A program made the position numbers and the translations under genes. Below are positions 1 to 7,883 of a stretch of 64,000 nucleotides of DNA, in pieces. The stretch is from Desertibaculum subflavum (lineage in GTDB: Bacteria; Pseudomonadota; Alphaproteobacteria; Ferrovibrionales; Ferrovibrionaceae): positions 59,280 through 123,279 of the forward strand of contig QOZS01000010.1 of assembly GCA_003576705.1 (NCBI GenBank), given 5' to 3'. The notes beneath the pieces were generated by a model, which saw only the letters and a list, made by a program, of their open reading frames with translations, was not told where the DNA came from and made no database searches. Within the stretch, counting starts at the first letter, position 1; every line of letters begins with the position of its first letter.

Positions 1-224
1 AGCTCGCGCGCTTTCAGCGCCGATTGCAGCTGCAGGCCGTCGAGGCCCGGCATGCGGATATCGCTGACGACGCAGCCGACCGGCGCGAGCCGGACCAAGG
101 CGAGAAAGGCGTCGCCGGAGGCAAAACTCTCGACCCGGAAGGCGCGCGATTCGAGCAGCGCGTGCAGCGAATCGCGTACCGCGTCGTCGTCATCGACGAT
201 GTAGACGACCGCATCAGGCGGCAT
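1..224 (-). CDS. fixJ: FixJ-type response regulator, N-terminal part (cut by window edge)
   Basis: This is the receiver domain of a two-component response regulator; only the first 74 residues lie in the window. Seen: an acidic run at residues 11-14 (D-D-D-D) after a hydrophobic first strand, and the phospho-acceptor Asp55 in the block VSDIRMPGLDG. The ATG at 222-224 overlaps the last 11 bases of the upstream sensor kinase, so the two are translationally coupled. The partner is a FixL-type haem kinase, which makes FixJ the natural assignment: a DNA-binding LuxR-type output domain would be expected beyond the edge, but it cannot be seen. A FixJ-like regulator of another name is also possible. 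Confidence 0.8.
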   Translation of the reverse strand, partial: MPPDAVVYIVDDDDAVRDSLHALLESRAFRVESFASGDAFLALVRLAPVGCVVSDIRMPGLDGLQLQSALKARE

Positions 225-1530
225 CGTCGTCCTCCTTCTCCCCCTCCTCGTCCATCAGCGGCACGGTAAAGAAAAACGTGGCGCCCGGACCCGGCTCGCC
301 GCCCGCCTCGAGCACGCCGCCATGCGCCTCGATGATCGAGCGACAGATTGAAAGCCCGAGCCCCATGCCGGTCGCCTTGGTGGTCGCGAAGGGCTGAAAC
401 AGCTTCTCCCGTATGCCGTCAGACAGGCCAAGGCCGGTATCGCGCACGATGACACGCGCCCAGCCGGGTGTGCCCAAGGCGGTGCTGACCGTCAGCTCGC
501 GATGCGTCACCTCCTCCATCGCCTCCATCGCGTTGCGGACCAGGTTCAGCACCACCTGCTGGATCTGAACCCGATCGATCAGCGCAGGAGGAAGGTCCGG
601 CGCCGGGTCCAGGTTGAACTTGATCTGCCGCTGCTTGGCGCCCACCAAAGCGAGCGCGCTCGCCTCCTCCACCGTCTGATTCAGATCCTCGGGCTTGCGC
701 TGGGCGCCGGTACCGCCGATGAAGCCGCGCAGCCGCCGGATGATCTGGCCGGCGCGCTCGATCTGTTCGGTCGCCTTGCCCATGTGCTGGACGATCTTGT
801 CGCGATCCTCAGGCCGGCCCGTACCCAGCAGATGCCGGCTCGCGTTCACGTAATTGCTCACGGCGGCGAGCGGCTGGTTCAGCTCATGCGCCAGGGTCGA
901 GGCCATCTGGCCCATGGTGCTGAGGCGCGAGACATGCAGCAGCTCCTGCTGCATCTCGTGCAGGCGGCGCTCGGCTTCCTGCCGCTCCGTCAGGTCGCGC
1001 ACGAAGCCGGTGAACAGCCGCCTCTGGCCTCCCGCGACCTCGCCGACGGACAACTCCATCGGGAAGGTCGATCCGTCCTTGCGCTGCCCGACCACGACCC
1101 GGCCGATGCCGATGATGCGTCGCTCGCCGGTCGTCCGGTAGCGCTCCAGATACCGGTCGTGGTTATCGCGATAGGGCGAGGGCATCAGCATCTTGACGTT
1201 CTTGCCGATGACCTCGGCCTCGGAATAGCCGAACAACCGTTTCGCCGCGGGGCTGAACGATTCCATCAGCCCCTGTTCGTCGATGACGATGATCGCATCG
1301 GGGTCGGTTTCCAGCACGACGCGGAGCCGCGCCGCGGTTTCGGCCAGCAGCGCCTCCGATTGCCGATGCCGCTCGACGTTCTGGCGCAGCGCCTCCAGCG
1401 CCTCGGCAAGCAGGCCCAGTTTGTCAGCGCGGCCAAGGCCGGGCACTTGCACGTCCAACCGATCTTTTGCCAGCGCGCGGATGGTCTCGACGAAGCTGTC
1501 GAGCAGCGCCTCCGTCTCGTCCAATGACAT
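214..1530 (-). CDS. fixL: FixL-type haem-PAS oxygen-sensor histidine kinase
   Basis: A soluble sensor kinase of 438 aa, expected to autophosphorylate when oxygen leaves its haem and to pass the phosphate to the FixJ-like protein encoded next. Domains: helical N-terminus 1-60; PAS about 65-180; dimerisation/phosphoacceptor about 196-265 with His215 in LAHELNQP; HATPase about 310-425 with N-box near Asn333, DTGLGL (364-369) and GMGLGL (388-393). In the PAS domain, His124 (NHDRYL) aligns with the haem-ligating histidine of FixL, and Arg132 (YRTT) and Arg144 (GIGR) match the haem-pocket arginines. No membrane segments are seen. The start at 1530 has the good ribosome site AGGGGA; a longer open frame upstream runs into the divergent MaoC gene and is not used. 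Confidence 0.9.
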   Translation of the reverse strand: MSLDETEALLDSFVETIRALAKDRLDVQVPGLGRADKLGLLAEALEALRQNVERHRQSEALLAETAARLRVVLETDPDAIIVIDEQGLMESFSPAAKRLFGYSEAEVIGKNVKMLMPSPYRDNHDRYLERYRTTGERRIIGIGRVVVGQRKDGSTFPMELSVGEVAGGQRRLFTGFVRDLTERQEAERRLHEMQQELLHVSRLSTMGQMASTLAHELNQPLAAVSNYVNASRHLLGTGRPEDRDKIVQHMGKATEQIERAGQIIRRLRGFIGGTGAQRKPEDLNQTVEEASALALVGAKQRQIKFNLDPAPDLPPALIDRVQIQQVVLNLVRNAMEAMEEVTHRELTVSTALGTPGWARVIVRDTGLGLSDGIREKLFQPFATTKATGMGLGLSICRSIIEAHGGVLEAGGEPGPGATFFFTVPLMDEEGEKEDDDAA

Positions 1531-1669
1531 GCCGAAATCAAATCCCCTGAGAGGACGGAAAATACCAGTAGATATGCCCTGCGGAAAGCTTGTGGCACCG
1601 GTTTGCGCGGCGTGATGTGTCGCGATATCCGTATTCTCGTTGTGCTTATAAACCGGATGGGAGAGGAAC

Positions 1670-2527
1670 GTGACCGTCGATATCGATGCGCTGCGCCGCC
1701 ATATCGGCCGGAAGAAGGTCGACCACGATATCTGCGCGCCGGCCCAGGCCGCGGCGCTCGCCCTGATCTTCGGCCGGCCGCAGGATGCGCCGGAGCGCAG
1801 CGATGTGATGCAGCCGGGCTGGCACTGGGCGTATTTCTGGGCGATGTCGCCGCGCAGCGAACTCGGCCTCGACGGGCTGCCGGTCGAGGACGCCGTGATG
1901 CCGAAGATGCCTTTCCCCCGCCGGATGTTTGCCGGCTCGACGCTTACCTTCCATGCCCCGATCCGGATCGGCGAGAAGATCCGGCGCGAGACCGAGCTGA
2001 CCGATCTCTCGCTCCGGACTGGCAGTTCCGGCAACCTGATCTTCGCCACCACCACGATGCGCATCTTCGGCCCCGACGGCCTCGCCATGGTGGACGAGCG
2101 GCACGGCGTGTTCCGCGAGGAAGTGCCGGCCGGCGCCAAGACCGTGCCGCCGAAGCGCGAGGCGCCGCCCGCCGGGACGCCCTGGCAACGCACTGTCGAA
2201 GTCGACGTGGTGACCTTGTTCCGCTATTCCGCCGTCACCTTCAACCCGCACCGCATCCATTACGACCGGCCCTATGCGACCGGGGTGGAGGGCTATCCCG
2301 GCCTGATCGTGCACGGGCCGTTCGTGCAGCAATGCCTGCTCGACTTCGCCCGCGATCACAATCCGGGCCGGCGCATCGCGCGCTTCGAGATGCGCGCCCG
2401 CGCGCCCTTGTTCGATACGGCGCCGTTCACGCTGGTCGGCCGTCCCGCCGACGACACGGCCTGCGAGCTCTGGGCGGTGACGCCGGAAGGCACCATCGCC
2501 ATGTCGGCCAACGTCACCCTAGCCTGA
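1670..2527 (+). CDS. MaoC-like acyl-CoA hydratase (mesaconyl-C4-CoA hydratase type)
   Basis: A 285-aa double hot-dog protein of the HTD2/mesaconyl-C4-CoA hydratase group. These enzymes hydrate a double bond in short branched dicarboxylic acyl-CoAs in the cytoplasm. The N-terminal half (about 10-150) looks like a FAS1-type dehydratase domain. The C-terminal half carries the hydratase signature FNPHRIHYDR at 191-200, with the catalytic Asp/His pair expected there. The start is GTG at 1670, preceded by a GAGAGG ribosome site; it stands divergent to the FixL gene, 139 bp apart. Its 3' end overlaps the convergent PLP-enzyme gene by 9 bp. The exact acyl-CoA substrate cannot be decided: itaconyl-, mesaconyl- or citramalyl-type CoA are all possible. 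Confidence 0.75.
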   Translation: MTVDIDALRRHIGRKKVDHDICAPAQAAALALIFGRPQDAPERSDVMQPGWHWAYFWAMSPRSELGLDGLPVEDAVMPKMPFPRRMFAGSTLTFHAPIRIGEKIRRETELTDLSLRTGSSGNLIFATTTMRIFGPDGLAMVDERHGVFREEVPAGAKTVPPKREAPPAGTPWQRTVEVDVVTLFRYSAVTFNPHRIHYDRPYATGVEGYPGLIVHGPFVQQCLLDFARDHNPGRRIARFEMRARAPLFDTAPFTLVGRPADDTACELWAVTPEGTIAMSANVTLA

Positions 2528-3721
2528 CCGCCCCAGCAGCGCCGCGAGACGCGCGCCGGCGACGCGGCCCTCGCCCGGCTGCAGCGCCATCGGGTTGAAG
2601 CGGATGATGCCGGCGCGTAAAGCGGTCGGGTCGACATGCACCGACGGCATGCTGTTCTGCAGCGCGATCACCAGGTCGAGCACGTCATGGCCGGCGCCCG
2701 GATCGAGCCGGGCGTCGAGCACCGGCACGGTATCGCCGCCGGCATCGACCAGGGTCAGCTGGACCTGGTTGGCGCTGCGCAGCGCGTCCTGCACCTCGGC
2801 GAGGCGGGCGAGCCAGGCGGCATGGCGCGCCGCCGGATCCTCGGCGACGAAGCGGCGCAGCGCCACCAGCAGGCCGACGACCTGCTCCTTGCCCACCTTG
2901 CAGGGCCGGCCGATGCCGTGCTGCGGCAGGCCTTTCAGGCGGCGCTTGTCGAACAGCGCGGGCGGCGGGTTCCACTGCCGGAACAGGATGTCCTGGTCGA
3001 GCATCTGCAGCGCCGCCGACTGCACCAGATCACGCCGGCCGCAGAGAATGCCGCTCGCCTGCGGTCCCAGGATCGCCTTGCCGCCGGAGAAGGCGACCAG
3101 ATCGGCGCCCTCGGCGATGAAGCGGCGCAGGTTACCGGCCGGCGGCAGCTGCCCGGCGGCATCGACAATCACCGGCACGCCGCGCGCATGCGCCACCGCC
3201 ACCATCTCGGCGAGTGAGGGCTCGGATTGCGGGTTCGCCACATGGAGCACGCAGGCGGTGCGCTCGGTGATCGCATCGGCGACCTCCCAGGCCTCGGCAT
3301 CGCGCAGGCCGGCGCCGGCATAGCGGTCGGCCAGGCCGACCTCGACCAGGCGCGCGCCGGCCTGGCGCACCGCATGGTCGTAGAGATTGCGCTGGCTCCG
3401 CACCACGACGACCTCGTCCTTGAGGCCCGTCGTGTCGGGCAGGCGGTTCATCAGCGAGGGATCGAGGCCGGCGATGCAGGCGGCGGTGCCGAGCATCAGC
3501 CCGGCGGCCGCGCCGGCGGTGACGATGCCGGCCTCTGCCCCCGTCACCTCGGCGATGATCTCGCTGGCGCGGCCCTGCAGGGTCGGCATGTCGACGCAGG
3601 CCTGCGTCGCCTGGCGCATCGCCTCCGCCACTTCCGCCGGCAGGATGCCGCCGGAGACGCGGGTCGAGGTGCCCTTGGCGTTGATGATGGTGGGGATGCC
3701 GAGCTGTTCGAACACGTTCAC
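2519..3721 (-). CDS. SelA-like PLP-dependent lyase/aminotransferase-fold enzyme
   Basis: A 400-aa fold-type I PLP enzyme related to the SelA family but shorter than true selenocysteine synthase. Lys215 in the block FSGGKAILGPQASG is the expected Schiff-base lysine, and Asp187 (VIVDAAGQLPP) should contact the pyridine nitrogen. Short SelA-like proteins of this type include D-glucosaminate-6-phosphate ammonia-lyase and other ammonia-lyases of sugar or amino acids; the substrate here is unknown. It is the last gene of a minus-strand operon, and its GTG start overlaps the stop of the amidohydrolase by 4 bp (GTGA). Despite a selenoprotein elsewhere in this window, it should not be read as SelA: length and context argue for catabolism. 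Confidence 0.75.
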   Translation of the reverse strand: MNVFEQLGIPTIINAKGTSTRVSGGILPAEVAEAMRQATQACVDMPTLQGRASEIIAEVTGAEAGIVTAGAAAGLMLGTAACIAGLDPSLMNRLPDTTGLKDEVVVVRSQRNLYDHAVRQAGARLVEVGLADRYAGAGLRDAEAWEVADAITERTACVLHVANPQSEPSLAEMVAVAHARGVPVIVDAAGQLPPAGNLRRFIAEGADLVAFSGGKAILGPQASGILCGRRDLVQSAALQMLDQDILFRQWNPPPALFDKRRLKGLPQHGIGRPCKVGKEQVVGLLVALRRFVAEDPAARHAAWLARLAEVQDALRSANQVQLTLVDAGGDTVPVLDARLDPGAGHDVLDLVIALQNSMPSVHVDPTALRAGIIRFNPMALQPGEGRVAGARLAALLGRSG

Positions 3722-5004
3722 GGCTGCATCTCCGCGAGCCAGGCGGCGAGGATGCCGGTCGCCATCAGGAAATCATCGATCTCCATCGCCTCCGCCGGGT
3801 TGTGGCTGCCATTGGCGTTGCGCACGAACAGCATGCCGGTCGGGATGCCGGCCGCCGCGAAGGCCGCCGCATCGTGCGAAGCCGGCGATTCGAGACGGCG
3901 ATGCACGATGCCGGCGGCATTAGCGATGCGTTCGAAATCGCCGCGGATGCCGGGATCGATCACGCCGGGCGCCGCCGAGGTGCGGCGGCCGAATTCGAAG
4001 CGCACGCCGCGCCGGGCGGCAATCTCCTGCGCCTTGGCGTGCAACAGCGCCTCCAGCTCCTTAAGCGCCGCCGGATCGCAGCTGCGGATGTCGAGGCTGA
4101 AGCGGAGCTCGCCCGGCACCTTGGTCAGCGCGTGCAGCTCGGGATCGGTGAAGAACTGGCCGATGGTGACCGCCATCGATCGCCCCTGGCGCTCCCATTC
4201 CTGCCAGGTCGCGTCCAGCGCGACGGCGAGCTCGGCCGCCGCCAGCATGGCGTCGTGGCGGTAGCCGCGCAGCAGGCCGACATGGCCGTACTCGCCGATG
4301 ACCCGCGCCTCCGGGTGGCGGAAATTTCCGGGGATGCCGGTGACGATGCCTACGGCCAAGCCTTCGCGGTCGAGGATCGGGCCCTGCTCGATATGCAGCT
4401 CCAGGAAGGCGCGCACGTTCTCGGTCGTCATCCAGGCATCGCCGGCGGCGATGCGGGCCGGGTCGCCGCCAGCCGCCGCGATATGGCGCGACAGCGACCG
4501 GCCGGTATCCACCCGCTGGGTCGCCATCGCCTCCACGCTCAGCACGCCGAGCGCGGCGCGGGAGCCGATATAGGAGACGTTGAACCAGGCGCTTTCCTCG
4601 GCCCGGATGCCGAGCACGGCGATGTCGCAGGGAGGCGTGATGCCGGCCCGCTGCAGCGCCTCGACCGCCAAGAGCCCGGCCACAACGCCGGCCGCGCCGT
4701 CGAAATTGCCGCCCTGCTTCACCGAATCGAGATGCGAGCCGATGACGATACGTGGCGCGCGCCGGTCGCGGCCGGGCAGGGTCATGCAGGTATTGGCGGC
4801 GGGATCGGTGGTGACTTCGAGGCCGAGGCGGCCGGCATAATCCGCCATCACCTTGTGCGCCCGGCTCTCCTCCTCGCTGTAGGAGGCCCGCGTGATGCCG
4901 ATGCCGTCGAAGGAACAGGCCTTGAGGCCGGCGAACATCTCGTCGGCGCCGGCGCGGTTCGCCTGCACCGCGCGGACCAAGTCGGTTGGATTCATCGGCC
5001 TCAC
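3718..5004 (-). CDS. M20-family Zn-dependent amidohydrolase (allantoate / N-carbamoyl-amino-acid hydrolase type)
   Basis: A 428-aa cytoplasmic binuclear zinc hydrolase that removes a carbamoyl or ureido group from N-carbamoyl-amino acids or allantoate-like substrates. Metal and catalytic residues visible: His91 in GSHLDSV, Asp102 in GNFDGAAG, the Glu136-Glu137 pair in RAEESAWF, His204 in ELHIEQGP, and a C-terminal His in NGSHNPAEAM. It lies between gamma-glutamyltransferase and a SelA-like PLP enzyme with 4-bp overlaps at both ends, so all three form one translation-coupled unit, probably for breaking down amino-acid conjugates. The start is either GTG at 5004 (GTGA overlap) or ATG at 4995; the overlap pattern favours GTG. 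Substrate is not assignable from sequence. Confidence 0.85.
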   Translation of the reverse strand: MRPMNPTDLVRAVQANRAGADEMFAGLKACSFDGIGITRASYSEEESRAHKVMADYAGRLGLEVTTDPAANTCMTLPGRDRRAPRIVIGSHLDSVKQGGNFDGAAGVVAGLLAVEALQRAGITPPCDIAVLGIRAEESAWFNVSYIGSRAALGVLSVEAMATQRVDTGRSLSRHIAAAGGDPARIAAGDAWMTTENVRAFLELHIEQGPILDREGLAVGIVTGIPGNFRHPEARVIGEYGHVGLLRGYRHDAMLAAAELAVALDATWQEWERQGRSMAVTIGQFFTDPELHALTKVPGELRFSLDIRSCDPAALKELEALLHAKAQEIAARRGVRFEFGRRTSAAPGVIDPGIRGDFERIANAAGIVHRRLESPASHDAAAFAAAGIPTGMLFVRNANGSHNPAEAMEIDDFLMATGILAAWLAEMQP

Positions 5005-6698
5005 CCGCGCCGCGCCGCGTCGGGCCAGAAGCGGACGCCGGCCCTTGCATAGCCGCCGCTGACGCCGACCGGCGTGCCGTCGGCGCGCCAGCAGGAGGCC
5101 CCTTCCATCATGCCATCGGCGTGGAAGCGGATGGCGTTCATGCCGCCGGCGACATGCGGCAGCGCGATCACGTCATGGCCGCGATCCTGCAGCGCGGTGC
5201 GCACCGCTTCCGGCACGGCGTGTTCGACCTCCACCACCTGGCCCTGGGTCCAGAGGCGCGGCGCCTCCACTGCCTCCTGCAGCGACATGCCGTGATCGAC
5301 CAGATTGACCACCGCCTGCATCGCCGATGGGAAGATGCGCAGGCCGCCGGGCAGGCCGAGCGCGAAGTCGAGCCGTCCGTCCTTCAGCGTGATCAGCGGC
5401 GCCTGCGAGGTGGTGATACGCTTGCCGGGCGCGATGGAGAGCGCGTGGCCCGGATGCGGGTCGAACAGGTTCATGTAGTTGTTCGGCACGATGCCGGTGC
5501 CCGGCACGATGAAGCGGGCGCCGAACAGGTTGTTGATGGTCTGGGTGCTGGCCACCACATTGCCGCGATCGTCGGCGACGGTGACATGCGTGGTGTTCGC
5601 CGATTCGCCGGGCTGTACGCCGGCCTGCCAATCCTGCGCCCAGCGCGGATTGATCCTGCGCGAACACTCGGCGGCATAGTCGCGCGAGATCAGCTTCGCC
5701 ACCGGGACCTTCACGAAGGCGGGATCCGCCGTTGCCGCCTTGCGGTCGGCGAAGGCGATCTTCAGCACCTCGGCGAGCAGGTGCAGCGTATCCGGCGTAC
5801 CGAAGCCCATCTCGCGGATGTCGTAGCGTTCCAGGATGTTCAGCATCTGGATCACGTGCACGCCGCCGGAGGAGGGCGGCGGCGGGCCAATGATCTCGAC
5901 CCCGCGATAGAGGCCGCGCACGACGTCGCGTTCCACCGTGCGGTATTCGCTCAGGTCGGCGCGCGAGATCAGGCCCCCCACCTTGGCGAAGTGATCGGCG
6001 ATCACCCCGCCGAGCGCGCCGCCATAAAGGACACCCGGCCCTTCCTTGGCGATGGCGCGGAGCGTGTCGGCATAATCGCCCATGACCAGCCGCGAGCCCG
6101 GCTTGATCGGCGCGCCGTCCGGCAGGTAGCGCGCGGCGATCACCGGGTCGCGCGCGAGATCCGGCGCCGTGTCGGCCGCGCATTCGGCGAGATAGGCGGT
6201 GACAGCGAAGCCGCGCGACGCATGGCGGATCGCCGGCTCCATCACATCGGCAAGCGACATGGTGCCGTGACGCTCCAGCGCCTGGCACCAGCCCTTCAGC
6301 GTGCCGGGCGCCGCCACCGCTTTCGGGCCGACGGTGTTCTCGCGATCCTCGACCTCCATGTAATAGGGCATGGTGTCGGAGACCGGGCGGTACAGGTCGG
6401 GCGTGGCGGCGAGCGGCGCGGTGCTGAGCCCGTCGAGCACCGTGTGCCGCCCGTCGGCCAGGCGGATATGCGCCATGCCGCCGCCGAAGATGCCGACCAT
6501 CATCGGCTCCACCACGGTGAGGGTGAAGAGCGCGGCGACGGCCGCGTCGATCGCATTGCCGCCCGCCGCCAGCATCTCCGCGCCGGCGGCCGAGGCGAGC
6601 GGATGGTTGGTCGTCACCATGCCGCGCGAACCGAAAGCCGGGCGCTTCTCGCACACGAAGCTGGTCCCGGCGCGCTGGCGCCATCCCCCATCGGTCAT
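5001..6698 (-). CDS. ggt: gamma-glutamyltransferase family protein
   Basis: A 565-aa Ntn-hydrolase that should self-cleave into large and small subunits and hydrolyse or transfer gamma-glutamyl groups. The cleavage and nucleophile site is Thr369 in ESANTTHVTVAD; downstream is the small-subunit core with the PSSGGVH block near 275-282 of the large subunit. Unlike periplasmic Ggt of enterics, no signal peptide is visible, so it is probably cytoplasmic (GgtA type). The start at 6698 is fixed by AAGGAG six bases upstream; an ATG 15 bases earlier has a poorer site. It is the first gene of an operon with the M20 amidohydrolase and SelA-like enzyme. The long open frame extending upstream lies in repeat DNA and is not coding. 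Confidence 0.88.
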   Translation of the reverse strand: MTDGGWRQRAGTSFVCEKRPAFGSRGMVTTNHPLASAAGAEMLAAGGNAIDAAVAALFTLTVVEPMMVGIFGGGMAHIRLADGRHTVLDGLSTAPLAATPDLYRPVSDTMPYYMEVEDRENTVGPKAVAAPGTLKGWCQALERHGTMSLADVMEPAIRHASRGFAVTAYLAECAADTAPDLARDPVIAARYLPDGAPIKPGSRLVMGDYADTLRAIAKEGPGVLYGGALGGVIADHFAKVGGLISRADLSEYRTVERDVVRGLYRGVEIIGPPPPSSGGVHVIQMLNILERYDIREMGFGTPDTLHLLAEVLKIAFADRKAATADPAFVKVPVAKLISRDYAAECSRRINPRWAQDWQAGVQPGESANTTHVTVADDRGNVVASTQTINNLFGARFIVPGTGIVPNNYMNLFDPHPGHALSIAPGKRITTSQAPLITLKDGRLDFALGLPGGLRIFPSAMQAVVNLVDHGMSLQEAVEAPRLWTQGQVVEVEHAVPEAVRTALQDRGHDVIALPHVAGGMNAIRFHADGMMEGASCWRADGTPVGVSGGYARAGVRFWPDAARRG

Positions 6699-6816
6699 CC
6701 GCGGCTCCTTCATCCCCGACGCTCGCTGCAATCTAGGGCAGGCGGTGCGGGCGCGGCAAAGGCGGGAGGCGCCCCGCTGCGGCATATCCGATCCGCGGCG
6801 CGTCTGTTCCTCTCTG

Positions 6817-6906
6817 TCGTCGTCCCCGGGCTTGTCCCGGGGACCCACGGCTCTCCGGTGAGCCGCGGCAACCGCGTGGGTCAACGGGACAAGCCCGGTG
6901 ACGACG
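6817..6906. repeat. Palindromic repeat A, copy 1
   Basis: A 90-nt imperfect inverted repeat. The left arm holds CCGGGCTTGTCCCG followed by GACCCACG; the right arm holds the reverse complement, CGTGGGT then CGGGACAAGCCCGG, and both ends are GTCGTC/GACGAC. It would form a long hairpin in RNA or DNA. A near-identical copy lies at 7034-7123 and a diverged relative at 10633-10725. Confidence 0.9.
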
Positions 6907-7033
6907 AAAGAGAAAGCGGCGCGTCTGTTCCCTTCCACAATCGCTTCTGGCCTTGAGCCGGCAGATCCCGCCGCGTTCGGCAACATCGAGGACATTGCGG
7001 CGCATCTGTTCCGCGGCGCTTCTGTTCCTCCTT

Positions 7034-7123
7034 GTCGTCGTCCCCGGGCTTGTCCCGGGGACCCACGGCTCTCCGCTGAGCCGCGGCAACTGCGTAGGTC
7101 ACCGGGACAAGCCCGGTGACGAC
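7034..7123. repeat. Palindromic repeat A, copy 2
   Basis: A second 90-nt copy of the palindrome at 6817-6906 with only a few differences. It is flanked by the same 16-mer GCGGCGCRTCTGTTCC (variants at 6997-7012, 7013-7028 and 7133-7148; also at 6795-6810 and 6916-6931 around copy 1). The 16-mers lie at similar distances from both copies, so repeat plus flank appear to have been duplicated together. Confidence 0.9.
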
Positions 7124-7264
7124 GGAGGGGAAGCGGCGTGTCTGTTCCGCGGCGCCACTCCTGCCCCAAGGTGCCTATGGCGCGCGGCGGCAGCGACGGC
7201 GGGTGGTCGGAGGGACATATTCGGCATACAGATCAATTCTAATCGTCATAATAGCATATTTATG

Positions 7265-7308
7265 TATACTGTGCAATATCTAGGGGGTCACATGCAAGCC
7301 AGGCTTGC
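7265..7308 (+). promoter_or_regulatory. Candidate marR promoter and autoregulatory operator
   Basis: TATACT at 7265-7270 makes a good -10 element, with a weak -35 (TCGTCA, 7243-7248). About 24 bp downstream is a perfect 15-bp inverted repeat, GCAAGCC-A-GGCTTGC (7294-7308). A symmetric site just after the start of transcription of a marR-efflux operon is where a MarR repressor would bind. That role is inferred from position. Confidence 0.5.
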
Positions 7309-7348
7309 GTAGGATGCGTGTTGCCAGCGCTTAAGCCGGGGATAATCA

Positions 7349-7376
7349 TTCGCCTGCTAACCGTTCGCCTGCTAAC
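7349..7376 (+). repeat. Tandem 13-bp direct repeat ahead of marR
   Basis: TTCGCCTGCTAAC occurs twice (7349-7361 and 7364-7376), 15 bp apart, ending 3 bases before the marR start codon. It occupies the place of the ribosome site, and no good Shine-Dalgarno is seen. It could be a recent slippage duplication or a regulator site. Confidence 0.7.
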
Positions 7377-7379
7377 GAA

Positions 7380-7883
7380 ATGTCGCGGCCCGGTCATATG
7401 CCCCAAGGCGAGGATCCTTCTTATCGCTTCGGCCTCCGGCTCGCCGAGGTGTCGCGGCTGTGGCGCCATGAGCTCGATGCGCGGCTGAAGCCGCTCGGGC
7501 TTTCCACCGCGCGCTGGGTCACCCTGGTCAATCTCTCCGCCCATCCCGAGGGCATGACGCAGAACGCGCTGGCGATCCGCGTCGGCATCAAGGGACCGAG
7601 CCTGGTGCGACAGCTGGACCTGCTGGAGGCGGATGGCTGGGTCGAGCGCCGCGACAGCCCGGCGGATCGCCGGGTGAAACGGGTCTTTCTGACGCCGAAG
7701 GGCGAGCCGGTGATCGAGACCATCGCGGCGATCGGCCGCCGTTTGCGTGCGGAGCTGATGGAAGGCGTCGACGAGCGCGAGATCCGCGCGGCGGTCGCGC
7801 TGCTCGACCGGATGAAACTGCGCCTGCACGCGCTGGAGCGCCGCGAAGAGGCGCAGGCCCTGCCCGAGATCGAGACGGTGTGA
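7380..7883 (+). CDS. MarR-family transcriptional regulator
   Basis: A 167-aa winged-helix repressor. The DNA-binding core runs from about residue 50 to 115: helix-turn-helix around TQNALAIRVGIKGPSLVRQLDLLE, then a wing with the family-typical D-R-R-V-K-R before LTPKG. It precedes and overlaps the emrA start (GTGA), so it is probably an autoregulated repressor of the efflux pump, relieved by a small toxic ligand. ATG at 7380 is taken as start; the ATG at 7398 is an alternative, and neither has a clear ribosome site. A 15-bp perfect palindrome 72 bp upstream is a candidate operator. Confidence 0.9.
   Translation: MSRPGHMPQGEDPSYRFGLRLAEVSRLWRHELDARLKPLGLSTARWVTLVNLSAHPEGMTQNALAIRVGIKGPSLVRQLDLLEADGWVERRDSPADRRVKRVFLTPKGEPVIETIAAIGRRLRAELMEGVDEREIRAAVALLDRMKLRLHALERREEAQALPEIETV

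Larger units (their letters stand above)
6699..7379. other. Intergenic region with compound repeat and marR promoter area
   Basis: This 681-bp gap separates the divergent ggt and marR operons. Positions 6795-7148 hold a compound repeat made of two 90-nt palindromes and five copies of a 16-mer. Positions 7215-7290 are unusually AT-rich for this genome and carry the likely marR promoter. Small open frames here translate only repeat DNA. Confidence 0.8.

Noticed and set aside
1531..2193. N-terminal extension of the FixL frame beyond 1530
   Set aside because: It runs antisense into the MaoC gene, and a good ribosome site supports the start at 1530.
2519..3721. SelA (selenocysteine synthase) as identity of the PLP enzyme, which would have supported the selenoprotein
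   Set aside because: It is shorter than SelA and sits in an amino-acid-conjugate operon; a SelA-like lyase is more likely. Real sel genes must be sought elsewhere.
6733..7169. Several small open frames upstream of ggt
   Set aside because: They translate the palindromic and 16-mer repeats and have no independent support.
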